A stretch of DNA of 64,000 bases from contig NC_073351.2 in NCBI RefSeq assembly GCF_027580225.2, positions 5,870,501 to 5,934,500 on the forward strand, given 5' to 3'. This stretch comes from Misgurnus anguillicaudatus (taxonomy: Eukaryota; Chordata; Actinopteri; Cypriniformes; Cobitidae). The notes beneath the pieces are model-generated. The model was not told the DNA's origin, ran no database searches, and was given only the letters and a program-made list of their open reading frames with translations. A program made the position numbers and the translations under genes. Below are positions 22,712 through 34,914 of the stretch, in pieces; positions within the stretch are counted from its first letter, which is position 1; each line of letters opens with the position of its first letter.

Positions 22712-25143
22712 GTTCAGGATTCACCCGTTGTTAAGCTTCTTGTACTACAGTATTAGATGTGAAAGTGTTGAACAGATTTTGTATGTTTGCAGCTGATATG
22801 GCCCACAATGCATCATGTCAACACGTCACATGTATAAATTGTCATATCAGTGTTGTAAGGTTACTTCTGACAGCTGCAACATGAACTGAAGCCTGACATT
22901 GCTGGTCGCATACAGGTAGTGTGTGCACTCGAATGTTGGTGAGATTTATGCACCTAGTGGAAACATTTCTTCGTCCACGATGTGGATAACTGAACCATTT
23001 AAATTCTACATACAAGCTTACAATGTAAAGAATTTAAGGCAGTATGTGTGTGATAAAGACATACTCTATGCAAGTAAGCAACTTTGTTGATGTTTGGTGG
23101 CACTGCAGTAAGGGACATTTACATCTAATTTTACATTTTATTAGACAAAAATTTGTCTTTAAACTAAAATGGAGAGACTGGCCATCTATCCAGGGTGACC
23201 CTGCATGTGGCTGAAGATGCTGGAATCGGCTCCAGCCCTCCTGCGACCTTGGAGGACAAGTGGGTTTGGAGAACAAATTGATCGATGTTTACAGCAGTCT
23301 TACATTTGCATACTACCGTAAAGTATGTTTCGAGCATGTGTGTGTGCTTTTTGGAGTTTACTTGCATCTATATGTCTGGAAATGTGAAAATCGGTGGTTG
23401 TTTTGCAGACCTGTGGAATGCATTAATGTTTCAAACTTGTTTATGTCGCATCATCTCATTTGGGCCCTGAGGCGACCAAACAGGCCAGTGTCTCCTACTG
23501 ACCCATTTCGCAGTGCCAAATGATTTCTGCTGCATGCTGACCCTTAATGACCTTTCTGGACGACTTATCTTGGGTTTGTGTCCCCGAGAGAGCCAGTAGG
23601 CAAAAGGGGGATGGGATGGCAGCGCAAGATTGTGTGTTGGTGTGCATTTAGCAGAGACTGCACCCTCAGGGCTGTCTGGTCGCCTGCCTGTGCCCATGGT
23701 ATCGACTGAGTGTCTGATTGTCTCCAAACTGCCAGCTTGAGCTTATTGCGTTTCACAGTTCAAGAACAGCCCGAAGACAATGAAGATAAACCTCCAGAAC
23801 CCCGCTTTTATTCTCTCTGTCTCTCAAACCTCTCTGTATGGCAAAGTCTGAATGATCATTTCATACCTGGACTCATTCAGTTCACATTCAAATTCTCTGA
23901 TGTTAAAAGTGACACTATTTTAAACTCCTTAACATGTTCCCAATGGGACCGAAATAGATCAATTGTATGATAATGCACGACTCTGGGGAGTCTTCGCCAG
24001 TTAACCGCTTCGATATATATCGGCACACCGTATCGATTCGTATCCCTCTGTGCACACGTGATATTTCGGGGAACAAATAAAGTGTGGACGAAGCAACTGA
24101 TCAATTAGTCTCGCATTATGTCCTTTTGTCTGTCACAGCTGAGCCTTCTTATCAAACGCTACCACACAACTTCCCCTCTGGCTGTCATCCCGAACCCGTT
24201 TCCAGAACCTGGCTTTATCAGAACCACTGCTGCAGTCGGATTTACAGTGTGTGTGCGCTGAGCTCAACTCCCAAGAGTTTAATGTACAAGTGTGTGTGTG
24301 TGTGTGTGTCTCCGCCTCGCAGCTGTGTTTGTGTGTGTGTGTGTCTTAAGAGAGAACAACATCATCTCTCTCTCTCTCTCTCTTAGTGTGAATGTATGAC
24401 AGTCCAGCGTGTGGAGTCTGCTTTCTCTACTCTATCCATACACGCGTATCCTGCTGAAATCCATGAGACCGTAAGTCTATAGTATCCTACCATGCTTTTG
24501 ATTCAGCTGTGCATGTGTGAGAGACCCTCCGAATGTCTCCGCTCCTACAACTGGTCTTTAAAGTGTTGGTGCCGGCTTGTGTGTGTGTGGTTGGTGTTTA
24601 ATGGTGGATTTATGAGGCAGTTGGGTTATTAAGCGATTTGGGAGCTGGTCTTTGTAAGCAAAACTACAGGTGACTGTACAGTAGTTGTCACATCCAGCTA
24701 AAGGTTCGTGGACACAGACGCTTTTGTTCCTCTGTGATGTAAGCACGTGTTTATAGGATTGGTTGAATGCACACCTGAGAATTTCATGAATCTGCAAACG
24801 TTATCTCTCTGCTTATAGCCATACAAACTTTTTTCTATTTTTGTTTTCCGCTGCAGCCATATAAGCATTTTAAAAACAAGATGAATTTACTCTAAAAGCA
24901 AAATTGTGTTAGATAATAAGCTTTGTATTTATAGAGTAAAGCCTGTTTCCTTTTCCTGTAGCGTTTTTCTGCTTAAAACAGAAAGGATAATCTTGTTTAA
25001 ACACAAACCTCCCTGAATGTTGTTACAAGACGAAATAATTTGCCAGTGTAGTAAGAAAAACACTTATTTCAGGATGCATTTTCTTTATTTTCGCAATTTT
25101 GCTCTAAATTCCAGGCAGTTTCTTGAAAACAAAATGTTTACTT
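22712..25143. other. Unassigned, with SINE-like scrap and microsatellites
   Basis: 23170-23275 (ggctccagccctcctgcgacc, then aggacaagtgggttt) resembles the tail of a widespread fish repeat. Its partner half is seen at 31283-31432. Microsatellites: (TG)n at 24290-24308 and 24328-24343, (CT)n at 24364-24384. No exon recognised between 23400 and 24250, though the composition is less repeat-like than the surroundings. Confidence 0.35.
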
Positions 25144-25530
25144 TTAAAGGTGCAGTGTGTAATTTTTAGAAGGATCTCTTGACAGAAATGCAAAATAATA
25201 TAAAACACTAAATTATCAGGGGTGTATAAAGACCTTTCATAATGAACTGTTATGTGTTTATTGCCTTAGAATGAGACGTTTTATCTACATACACAGAGGG
25301 TCCCCTTACATGGAAGCCGCCATTTTGTGCCGCCATGTTTCTACAGAAGCCCTTAACGGACAAACTTTTTTTACTAAGTTGTCTCCAACGATGACATGTT
25401 TGTCCGGTGGCGGCTACCGTAGCTTCTCTATGTGTTTCAAAAGCAAGAGGTGAGCAGTGGACTGAGCCGTTGGTTGCAATTCGCAACCTTACCACTAGAT
25501 GCCGCTAAAATTTACACACTGCACCTTTAA
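25144..25530. mobile_element. TTAA-flanked MITE, ends aaaggtgcagtgtgtaattt
   Basis: 387 bp, ttaa at both edges, inverted ends aaaggtgcagtgtgtaa / ttacacactgcaccttt. The interior (gccgccattttgtgccgccatg) is CpG-containing. A well-known fish repeat type; the frames on both strands are shadows. Confidence 0.9.
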
Positions 25531-26009
25531 GAAAGTTTTAATACATTTTTATGTATACAGTTCGTATGTTTTGGTAAATGTTTATGAGGTTTAGTATATT
25601 GATCTGTGATTTATGTGTGTGATAATCAATGGTAACAATACTAAATCTTGAATAATTAATAAGACTCATAAATGTCGGTGTGTTTGAGGCTCTAAATGCA
25701 GGGATGCACTTTAGCACTCCGAACTGGACCCAGCACCCAGCCAAGTCCTCATATGAGAAGCTATTACTGAATTAAAGGTGAACTGTGGTGGGACATTTCC
25801 ACTGTGTAAGCTCATTGTGTTCATTAGTAAATCTATTTTAAGAGACTGATCTATATTCTGCCTCCCTCTTAATTCTCTCATTCAATTCAAACTTAAAGTG
25901 CTTTAAGTGCTGTATTGACGAAATTATGCTTCTGACTGTCATAAAATAGAAAAAAACAAAGGAAGAAATGTATAGAAATTATGTAAGTATGACAAGGCCA
26001 AATATTTAT
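25531..26009. other. Unassigned non-coding stretch
   Basis: Nothing recognisable. Confidence 0.3.
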
Positions 26010-26169
26010 GGGGTGGTTTCCCAGACAGGGATTGTCTTAATTATACCTTAGTTTAATTAGGAAATATAACTAGTTTTAACAAACATGCCTTAATATTAAA
26101 CATTACTTGTGTGCATTTTGAGGCAAAACAAAGGGCACTGATGTATTTTAAGATATGTCAGTGCAAGTT
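26010..26169. mobile_element. Foldback MITE, family gggtggtttcccggacagg (copy 3, half)
   Basis: Starts ggggtggtttcccagacagg and holds gtgtgcattttgaggcaaaaca, the complement of the block in copy 2 (tgttttgcctcaaaatgcacac). It stops after gtcagtgcaag, so one arm is lost. Confidence 0.75.
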
Positions 26170-27591
26170 TTTATTAGATATGCTGTTTTGATTCTTTTGT
26201 TAATGTGATGTCACACTAACAAAGCCCCGCCCACAGCCACTGACTGACTGGTTAATTTCACCCAAAAACTTTTCTAAATGTGTTTTTATAAATATACTTA
26301 TTGTCTCAGACTGTATTAACAGGAATCAGATCTATTTTTAACAGAAAGGGCTCACTGTCTGTTGGTAAGAAAGTGGGGCCCTAATTTGCATTTATAGGTA
26401 CACACACAAAAGCAGAGCTTTTTTGCTCCCACCCAAATTAAAGCAATAAGCCCCGCAAAGCAGTGGGTTACCAGTGCATTTTATAACAGCTAAGGGGCAC
26501 TGTTAAAAAAAACCTCTAGCTGTTATAAAATGCACTTTAACCCCACTGCTTTGCGGGGCTTATTGCATTTATAAAATCATATTACTTCATATGCATAGCA
26601 GGATTTCATAAAATAAAACACAAAAAAGCTGTAATCATATTATTACAAATTGTACCCTTCCGCCAAACAAAGTAGTTCCTCAGGATTAAGGGTTGCTGCA
26701 ACAGAGCACAGTTCCCAACCAACACAGATGCAGCAAAGACACAATAAAAATATGATTAAAGACGGTGGTGTTTATTTTTATAAATCAACATTCATCTAAA
26801 ATATACATTAACATTTATATCGTGCAACTGTTGAAGTGATAATCAAATATGCGTGGAAACATGCTTAACTTTAACTCTTTCACCGTTCCCGTTTTTTTTT
26901 AAGTTGCCACAAGTTTTAGTTTAAAGGCTTCCGGAACATTATCTTCTTTAAATAAACATAAAATATCAATTGAAAGAACAGACACTCCGCTTTAAAAAAA
27001 AGTTTCATCCTACCTTCATCTGTTCTCTTATCACCTCTCAAATTTTCAGCTAAAGCGGAGATAATGCCATTTTTGTGAAGAACTTTTGTAAGAGATGTTT
27101 TTAGTGTTGAGTGAATGCGTCAGTGTTTAAGTTGGGTAAGATCGCCACCCAGTGGATAATATAGGAAATACGGATTTGATTATAAACTCCACAGGGAGCG
27201 TTTTCTCTTTATTGACGAGATGACTCAACAATATTTATTGACATTTATCTGGATATCGGCATTAATTGTACAATTGTAGACAAATTAAAAATATGATTAA
27301 AGACTGTGGTGTTTATTTTCATAAATCAGTACGTAGCAACAGTGGCGCAGTGATACTTATGTAATGCGGTCTGAACCGTGGGGTTAACCGGGTATTTTAT
27401 CACGGCTTAAAACGTGTTTCAACCAATCAGAATGAAGAACCAGAACTGCCCGTTTTATAAAGGGGCATTTTGAACATGCTATAATAAATGATCTGTGGGG
27501 TATTTTGAGTTAAAACTTCACAGACACACAGGCACACCTGAGACTTCACAGATTACATCTTGTAAAAATGGGCATAATATGTGCCCTTTAA
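26170..27591. mobile_element. TTAA-type element with nested hairpin element
   Basis: The right end at 27470-27591 (ctataataaatgatctgtgggg ... gtgccctttaa) matches the right part of the element at 61738-62905. The left portion (26210-26430, cccacagccactgac; gggccctaatttgcat) belongs with it. A foreign segment of about 1 kb at 26440-27460 begins with a strong hairpin and ends accagaactgcccgttttat. Inside are two direct copies of aatatgattaaagac(g/t)gtgg (26752 and 27290) and a degenerate relative of the 16196 MITE starting at 26871. Boundaries are approximate. Confidence 0.5.
26443..26565. repeat. Strong hairpin
   Basis: gcaataagccccgcaaagca at 26443 pairs with the end at 26565. About 55-bp arms share cattttataacagct, with an A-rich loop near 26505. 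Confidence 0.9.
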
Positions 27592-28310
27592 ATTGAGTCT
27601 GTTTTTCATTTCTGTGCATGTTTGTGTATTTGGTTGCCAGGTCTTGGTTAGAGCAGGCAACATCCATATACTGTCCGTAAGCTTCAGAACCCACCCAACC
27701 ACATTCACATCTGATGAATAAAACATGGCATTGAGATTGTGTTGAGTGCAGCCCGGCAGCTCGGTTGACCCGTTTCTGAGGGCCATTTACAGGTGCCGAC
27801 TAATTTGGGTCGCTTTAAGCGCGTATAAAAGATTTGCTGAGTGAATCAGCAGGTCCAGAACGATCCAGCTCAGGTCCCTAGACTCCTTCAGCTGAGGGAA
27901 ATACAAAGAAGGAAGACGTTCAAAGGAAGTCGATGTTTATTCCCTTGGTATCTTGCGTTCTTTCTCGCTCTATTTCTTTACCTCTCCGCTGTTGTTGAGA
28001 GGATGTGTGGATTTTTGGAACATACACATTGTCTTCGTGTTTTCTCCTGTGTGAAAGCAAGAGTTTACCCCTAAGTGAATATATCTTTATTCATTTACTC
28101 ATCTCTGTGTTTTGCCAAACCTGTATACTGGTATTTTTATTTAAAAAATCTTTTATCTCTTTTTCACAGGCTAGCACATAAATTTATCAAGTCCTCAGAA
28201 TGACAAAGCAGCCAATATGTTCCAGTTGTCCTATACAATAGCTTAACATGTATTAATTTAAAAGGGGAATCTAGTGCTAGTGAATGAACCCTAACTTATT
28301 ATTAATGCTG
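27592..28310 (+). other. TATA-like site with short frame, function unknown
   Basis: gcgtataaaag at 27821 is followed about 20 bp later by a 77-residue open frame (27841-28074). The frame has a hydrophobic stretch, FPWYLAFFLALFLYLSAVV, at residues 39-57. A signal-anchor or signal peptide is conceivable, but the polar 38-residue N-terminal part and the lack of family resemblance argue against a firm call. A second, 22-codon ATG frame overlaps. It could be a real first exon or chance. Confidence 0.2.
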
Positions 28311-28590
28311 TTAAAGCAACACTATGTAGTTTTACCTTTAAATAATGTCTCTAAAATTATTTTAGTGATAGAACAACTTTTAACTGGACAAATTGTACTG
28401 TTGCTGCAACCTGAGCAGCCTCCTAGCTTCTACAAGCACACTCTGAAAGTGGCGGTGGAGGGTAGGAAACACAGCCCCACCCCTCCCCCTGCCTGCAGAA
28501 GAGTGTCTGATACCAGGCACCGTTGCGCTTTTCAACCACATAGGGGAGCAGTAAGTAATTTTACATGGAAACTACATAGTGTTGCTTTAA
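28311..28590. mobile_element. TTAA-flanked MITE, ends aaagcaacactatgtagttt
   Basis: 280 bp with ttaa at both edges and inverted ends aaagcaacactatgtagttt. Part of a long open frame (28284-28817) runs through it but has no family resemblance. Confidence 0.9.
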
Positions 28591-29093
28591 AAATTTGGAT
28601 TCTCATGCTAAACATGGGCAAAGTTTCACGTATGATGAATATACTCCGATGTGCCAAATACACTCCGTCAAGGTTCGTATACATTTCGGAAAGTTTGATT
28701 TTGAGTATGGCCCTGTATGAAGTCATAAAGGTTGGAAGTCCTTGTATGGGCGCTTCCCCTGGAATAGCGCACAAACATCAGCAAGGGCACCCACATCAAG
28801 ACACTTTGTTCAGGTAATGAAAATTGTCAGCAGCTGTTCGGATGTTTTCAGAAAGAAGTGGTATAGCTGTATTTGTCTTTTTTATAATCAGATAAATCTA
28901 AAGAGATATGAAAGATGCAATAGATTAACATGAGATTGGCAGAAGCTATGTGTGTTAAGTCATCTTTAACAGATACTTTCATCTAGACCTTAATATACAG
29001 TGAATAATGGCTGAAATTTGGTCTGTGAGGGCACAAAGCTATTATTCATTTTAGAGATTTGTGTAAAGAATAAGATAAAAATATCAGTATTGA
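28591..29093. other. Unassigned, probably repeat-derived
   Basis: The frame at 28600-28817 ends at ttcag|gtaatg, which resembles a splice donor. The text looks repeat-like, and I do not recognise a protein. Confidence 0.25.
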
Positions 29094-29290
29094 TTGTCTT
29101 ATTTTCCCCGAGGTGATGTATATCTGAGTGAAATGGCTTCTGAAATGAAAAAAAGTAGGGTGGGAGTTGAATTCATCCATCGAGATCTGACTGGATCGTT
29201 TGAAGTTGGGTCATGTTGTTATTTGCTGCAATCTTTTCCCAGACCTCACCCACCTTCCATACCATATGACCGGAAGTAAAGAGAGATCAA
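29094..29290. repeat. Dispersed repeat fragment shared with 11436-11585
   Basis: See 11436-11585. This copy extends further right (gaccggaagtaaagagagatc). Confidence 0.7.
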
Positions 29291-29311
29291 TTTTTTGATT
29301 ACAGATTATGA

Positions 29312-29640
29312 TAGGGTGACCATACGTGCCATTTTCCCTGGACACGTCCTGGCAAAGATTTTGGGTGCATCCTCAAGAGGTTGCATTGGTCGAACACATA
29401 CGTCATTGAGGTTTAATATTTCAGGTTCTATTTCAGAAAAGGAACTGTTACATTTCAAGGTAAGAATACAACTACAATTATTGTATGTCTTAAGAGAAAT
29501 AAATCCTAATTTTATAATGTTTTTAACTGAAATGTGAGTACCTTTATGACGTATGCAGTCAACAAATGCAACTTCCAGAGGATGCACCCAAAATCCTGGC
29601 CAGGACATGTCTGGGTAAAATGGCACGTATGGTCACCTTA
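29312..29640. mobile_element. hAT-type MITE, 8-bp duplication gattatga
   Basis: 329 bp. Ends tagggtgaccatacgtgcca / tggcacgtatggtcacctta; inner arms gattttgggtgcatcctc / gaggatgcacccaaaatc. Perfect target duplication gattatga at 29304-29311 and 29641-29648. Confidence 0.93.
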
Positions 29641-31282
29641 GATTATGATTTTTTTTAAATAATGAACTGAGGCGACAACAAGTCATAAAGTATTTCTTGC
29701 TCTCTAGAAGATGCAATATACTTCATTAGAACTTAATTAGAATTAATTTACAATGCAAATGTACAACAAGGAAAACAAGATAGCTTTTTACTTGTAAGGT
29801 GAAGGTAAAAGTTCCCGACCCACTCAGAGTTTGGTCGATGTCGGTTCTGAGTGATTAGCATGCACAATTGCTAGAGGCCATATATGCATGTATCCATCAG
29901 TTTCCAAGCCCACACGCTCTCTCTGAACAGAAGAGAGTCTTCCTGCCTTTTCCACCCCGCTGTCTCCTCTTCATCTCTTTCACAGCTTGTTTTGTTTGTC
30001 CGTAGGGATTAGCGTGTACGTCTTCCAGATTCACACTTTCCAATGTTGCCGTTTCTCCCTCATGTAAAGTATCTCTTGGCGGAGGTGGGCTGTTTCACCT
30101 CGGTGCTCTGAGCAAGTGCCCTCTCTCTTTCTGACTGCCAAACGTTTCCCTACCCACCCCCAGACTGAGCCCGTGCCAACCCCGCACATCCACCCAAAAC
30201 CCGCCCCAGGGTACAAGGCCGTTTCAGGGAAGTATGGTAACATGACCTCTGCATCAAGAAGCAGACTTTTGTCCACCAGCATAAGGTCTGGTCCACATTC
30301 TCTGGCCAAAAACTGGCTGGGGACCATCTGACAAGGTCTGATCCAAAGATGTCTAAAAAGAAATGGCAGTTGTGTGGGTGGTGCATGACCCCCTCAAGTA
30401 CTCTACTTAAATTTGGCATCTTTCCTGATGGGCACTCAATGATGGCCACAATTGTTTTTGAGCCAATTACTTAAAGGAATAAACAGGTTCTAAAGCTAAA
30501 CAATATGTTTGGAGAGAAAATGATTTTTATTTTAAATGGAATTGGTTTTGGAAGAGAAAAAAGTGAAATAAAGAAAACATCCGGAACTGTTGAGGAACAA
30601 GCCATTTTTTTGTATGGTTTGGGGCGTGTAAATCTAAAATAGATGAGATGGGTGAATGGGCTCAGAGCGCACAGTGATTCATTGTGCATTTTACTGCAGA
30701 GCTATTAGTACATGTGGGTGGTTTCTGATTAACCAACCTCTTAATCACACTGTTTACCTAAGCACCTTTTTAAAGGCATTTTCCCCCCGTCTATCTCTGC
30801 CACTAACCCAATCTTATTAATGATCTATCGATTGGGTCCGGCTGTGTTCTGCTGGAGTCTTGAGGGTTTGTAAGATGTGCTCCTCTGGATGGGGCTGATG
30901 TGGAGACACGTGCTTTCTCTCATGGACGCCGCAGTAATTAGCCCTACTCAATGTTATGGCAATGCATCAATCAAAACCTCTTTTCATCCCGCCAGCACCG
31001 TGATTGGACTGTTTGTTCTGCCTCACATGGGCTACTGTTTAGATGTTGACTATTTCTGTGTTTTTCTAGAGCAGTGCTGATAACAAGTTGAAAAGAGCAG
31101 TGCTCCTTAATGATTTACATAGTAAACTGCCATGGCACCAAGCCTGAATCTCTTTGGATGGCACTGGATTTATATTCATTCAACTGTATATCTCAATGAG
31201 TTGAGGGATAACATTCTGCTGGCATTGTGCACTTTAGAAATCAAAACCTAAATGTTTTTTATCATGTTGACTGGATCCATCC
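29641..31282. other. Unassigned, with one exon-like segment
   Basis: No repeat recognised over most of it. 30165-30238 has the form of a small exon: a pyrimidine-rich run ending cacccccag, about 73 bp encoding the proline-rich TEPVPTPHIHPKPAPGYKAV and a few more residues, then tatg|gtaaca. No partner exon was found. Confidence 0.25.
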
Positions 31283-31432
31283 CCAGCTGGTTCAGGAGGT
31301 CTTTCTGTGTGGAGTTTGCATGTTCTCCCTTTCACTGTGGGTTTGGGTACTCTGGTTTCCTCCCACAGTCTAAAAACTTCCAGTTTAGGTGAATTGGAGA
31401 TGCCAAATTGCCCTTCCCCAACGTGTGAATAG
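31283..31432. repeat. SINE-like or dispersed fish repeat fragment
   Basis: gtgtggagtttgcatgttct, tggtttcctcccacagtc and aggtgaattggagatgccaa follow the order of a very common fish repeat; the tail half is at 23170-23275. Class uncertain. Confidence 0.6.
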
Positions 31433-32660
31433 ATCAACTTGAATTGCCAGCTCCAATTTGATTGGCTGGTTGTATGCCATTTTGCGCAGTTGAATTATTG
31501 GCAAAGTTGGCTTGGAGCAAGTTTTGTATTTAGCACTTAGAAACATGTAAACATGATGATGTGTATCTGTGAAATCATCTTTGCAGACTGATACTTCTTT
31601 ACTTTGAAACTTTATTTCAAATAAACTAGCCCGTAAATGGCATGCACAAAGAGAACAAGCAATGGTTGGTTGCTTTATGTGTTTATAAATTGATGGATTT
31701 TTACCAGAACAAGTTGGAGAATTTTTATGTCAGTGGTCAAAAGTCTGGAGGTGCAATACTGCACACAAGTTAACCTAAACTGAGCTGCCGTTATATTTTT
31801 TGTTGAACAGGTTCATTTATTTATTAAGTTATGGGTCTTGTAGAACAGAAGTACAACAAAAACATATTCGAAAAAGTACTAGGTCTAAACAAGTTACCCC
31901 TTCAGGTCTCATTTTCTGTGCATGAGCATCAGTGGGTGTGATTCAACGAGATTAGTTTTTGTTAGTGCAGGTGTACGTTCTTCTGTGAAAATGCAAACAG
32001 AACAAATGCATTTTTATGACTGAAACATTTTAAATAATTCAGTCATGATGTGGAGTTTACAGAGAAACCACAGACGTCTCTTTTCCTGTCGGTTCTGATT
32101 TCTGCTCTGAACCATCAACCTCTCAACACAACATAAAGGAGAAACAAACTCGCTACTATTCTGCGGTGTTCAACTAAATGTTAAGATGTTCCTTCAGATT
32201 TGTAGCTCCTGGAGTGACTTTGAGACCGCTCAGATGTGCCGGATCAAAATGGACCGCATGCGGTTCACAGGCCATGAAAAACCTGATGGTGTGAAACAGA
32301 CGTTTCAATCGCTAGGTGAATGGCCCATCTTAGAGGTCACTCTAGCATTATATACCTCAGGGATGAAGTAAAATTCATATTCTCATACCCAATCTGAAAA
32401 TATAAAAGGTTGTCTGTGTGAAAGTTCAGCCTCTGTGGCATTTGTGAAGCAAATGAATGTTGACAGCACAACAGAATTAGCCTACAACACAACACAATTA
32501 CTGCAAAACACAATGGAATTAACGCACAACATAACTAAATAATTTCAGCTTAATTCAATTTCCAGTTCAATGAAAAACAGCCTCACCATCATGCTGCAGG
32601 TTATGATAGATTTTTAGCTCAATTAATCACAAAGTCAATGTTTAACAGGAATTTTGCAAA
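31433..32660. other. Unassigned non-coding stretch
   Basis: No gene or clear repeat. Confidence 0.3.
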
Positions 32661-33564
32661 GAGTTTACAATAAAGTTACAATAAAGTTGCATTTGTTAAT
32701 GAAATAGCTAACATGAACTAACAATGAACAATACTTCTATGGTACAGCGTTAGGGGCCGATCATACCAAACGTGTTAATGGCAGTTGCCTTTTTGGAATG
32801 ATCTTCTATAGGCAGTGAGCGTTTTGCGCACTGTTTATGCACGCCGAACGCTTTGCTTTTTAAAGGGGCGCTAAGAGCAGAAAAGCACCCGACATCATTC
32901 GCATCTTTCCATTGTCCAATCTAATGAGTGTGATGGGAGTTTACAGTTGTTTGGAATAACATATTGATTTGAAATATTTTTTTGCTCATTTTTAAAGAAT
33001 GCAGACCTTCTACGAGGAAAACTTTTGGCTTTAAGATAAGACATTTATACATATTTTACTATTTGGCTAATTCGTATGAATTCGGACAAAGTGTATTGTG
33101 CAAAAACGTACAATTTTTTAATCATAAAAACAATAACAAAACCCCATCCATAACTCCGCCCCTAACCCCAAGGTAACAGGGGTCAAGGCAAATCGTAAAA
33201 AAATTACTAATGCGTTCGTACCAATTAATACAAATTATCGTAAAAACAACAAAACCACGTAAAATACGTATGAATTGCCATTAGATAGCATTGGACATTG
33301 AAATGTCACAATCACATTATTTGGTTTAATCATTCGTAAATATAATGTTATATATGTTTTTAAAAGACTTATTTATATTTATGTTTTGTGTAATATTAAA
33401 CTGTTATTCGTTTCAGGTGGTTGTTATCAACTGATGTTAATGTTGCAACTCGCCAATCAGAATCAAACATTTTAGAGTGCTGTGTAATAACAAAGATTAA
33501 TTAATGATTAAAAAACTATATTACTCATTATTAGTTTATTGAAACTTTATTGGAAAGTGTTACC
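32661..33564. mobile_element. Composite DNA element 'gtaacacttt...'
   Basis: The left part (ttaatgaaatagctaacatg, aactaacaatgaacaatac) and right end (actttattggaaagtgttacc) match the two sides of a widespread fish DNA repeat whose halves normally join at tctttgttaat. Between them sits foreign DNA from about 32749 (taggggccgatcatacc) to about 33475, itself containing a ttcgtatgaatt-family fragment. Inner boundaries are approximate. Confidence 0.5.
33067..33279. repeat. 'ttcgtatgaatt' repeat family member
   Basis: ttcgtatgaattcgg at 33070 and acgtatgaattgcc at 33265 bracket the block cccctaaccccaaggtaacag. The complement of this block is seen at 13930-13975 and 58690-58730. Confidence 0.65.
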
Positions 33565-34914
33565 AAAAGTATTTTTCACAGCACTGATTTGAATATTGAT
33601 AATAATTAAACATTATTCTTTTCTTCTTATGTAAATTATTTTTGTCAAAATGTAAAAATGTATCTTGTAGGTCAACACAAAACAAATCCACAGCTGTTCT
33701 TGTGTGTTTGTGCCATGAGGCATTGTATTAGGATGTGTGTGCCGGATTTTGAAAGTACTCTCTTGACACTGAGGTAAATTTAAACTAGAGCAACTTGTTG
33801 ATCTTTCTCCACTGACAGGCGCTGTCTCGTCTTGTTTTTACATACTGTACTGCATGTCAGGAATGAAAAAGCCAGCTCACATAAAAAAAGGTTTTTGGGA
33901 AGAGAACCAGCACACTGATGGCACAGTTTGAGTCCCAAAATTCTTCTGAACACATTTCTCCAATCTTTCATTTCAAATTTTGATCCATATGAAGTTCTGC
34001 CAGTTCCTCTAGAGCTAGTTAAAGTAAATCAGTCTTGGTCTTTATTCACAGAGGAAAAGTAACCCTTAAACCCTTTTCAGATGTACAGCTATGGCTTTAA
34101 ATACAGCTGGTGTCTTGTGAACGGGGTCCTCTGATGTTAAGTGGGACATATTGAGGTTCATATTCACCAATCTGTTTAGTCACAGCTTAAGTACAGACTT
34201 TAAACTAATACATTTATTTGTGACTGTCTGAATTTTTTTCCCCTTGCATATTGGTGTTAATCATCTTTACTTGTGAAATATTAACTCCTTTTCTATATTT
34301 TTAGTTTGGTGATGTTTTGATATCTGCAGACTTGCCTTTTATTGTGGTGTCAGAACCATTTACCGTGGTTATCAATTCTTTCACATTCTTCCTCCGTCAG
34401 CTCTGTGGTTTACTTGCAGCAATAAGCCAAAAATATTATAAAATACAATGTCAGTTGTGTAAATCGGATGGTTTGAGGCCTGCCTGCGCAAGCAGCGTTT
34501 GTTGCTTGTGATCACTATATCATCATAAATCTGATCTACACTAAAGCACGATTCAGACAGGATTCTAAACAACGTTTGAGTTTCAACGTGTCCCCCACAA
34601 TATCAGTGTTTTTACTGATTCGGACGGGACTAAAGTCTGTTTCGTACGTTTTGGCGTCTATAATCATTTTAAATGTAAAGCAAAATTTCAAACATGTTAT
34701 TTATTCATTTAACTTTAACTGATTAAAATAACTTATACAAATCCTACGTAGTGGCCTATGTGTTTATATAACTGGCTGCTTATAATAAACCCATAGAAAT
34801 TAAGAAATCATGATGATTAATAACAATTTATTATCTTTATTAATTAACATAACCTTATTTTTGTCCACTCCGGAATGGTAGAGTTACTTACTGATATGAC
34901 AGTGGGCAGTCTTA
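33565..34914. other. Unassigned non-coding stretch
   Basis: No gene or clear repeat. Confidence 0.3.

Noticed and set aside
28284..28817. 177-residue open frame, the longest in the window
   Set aside because: It runs through the TTAA-flanked MITE at 28311-28590 and has no recognisable domain, so it is a chance frame in repeat DNA.
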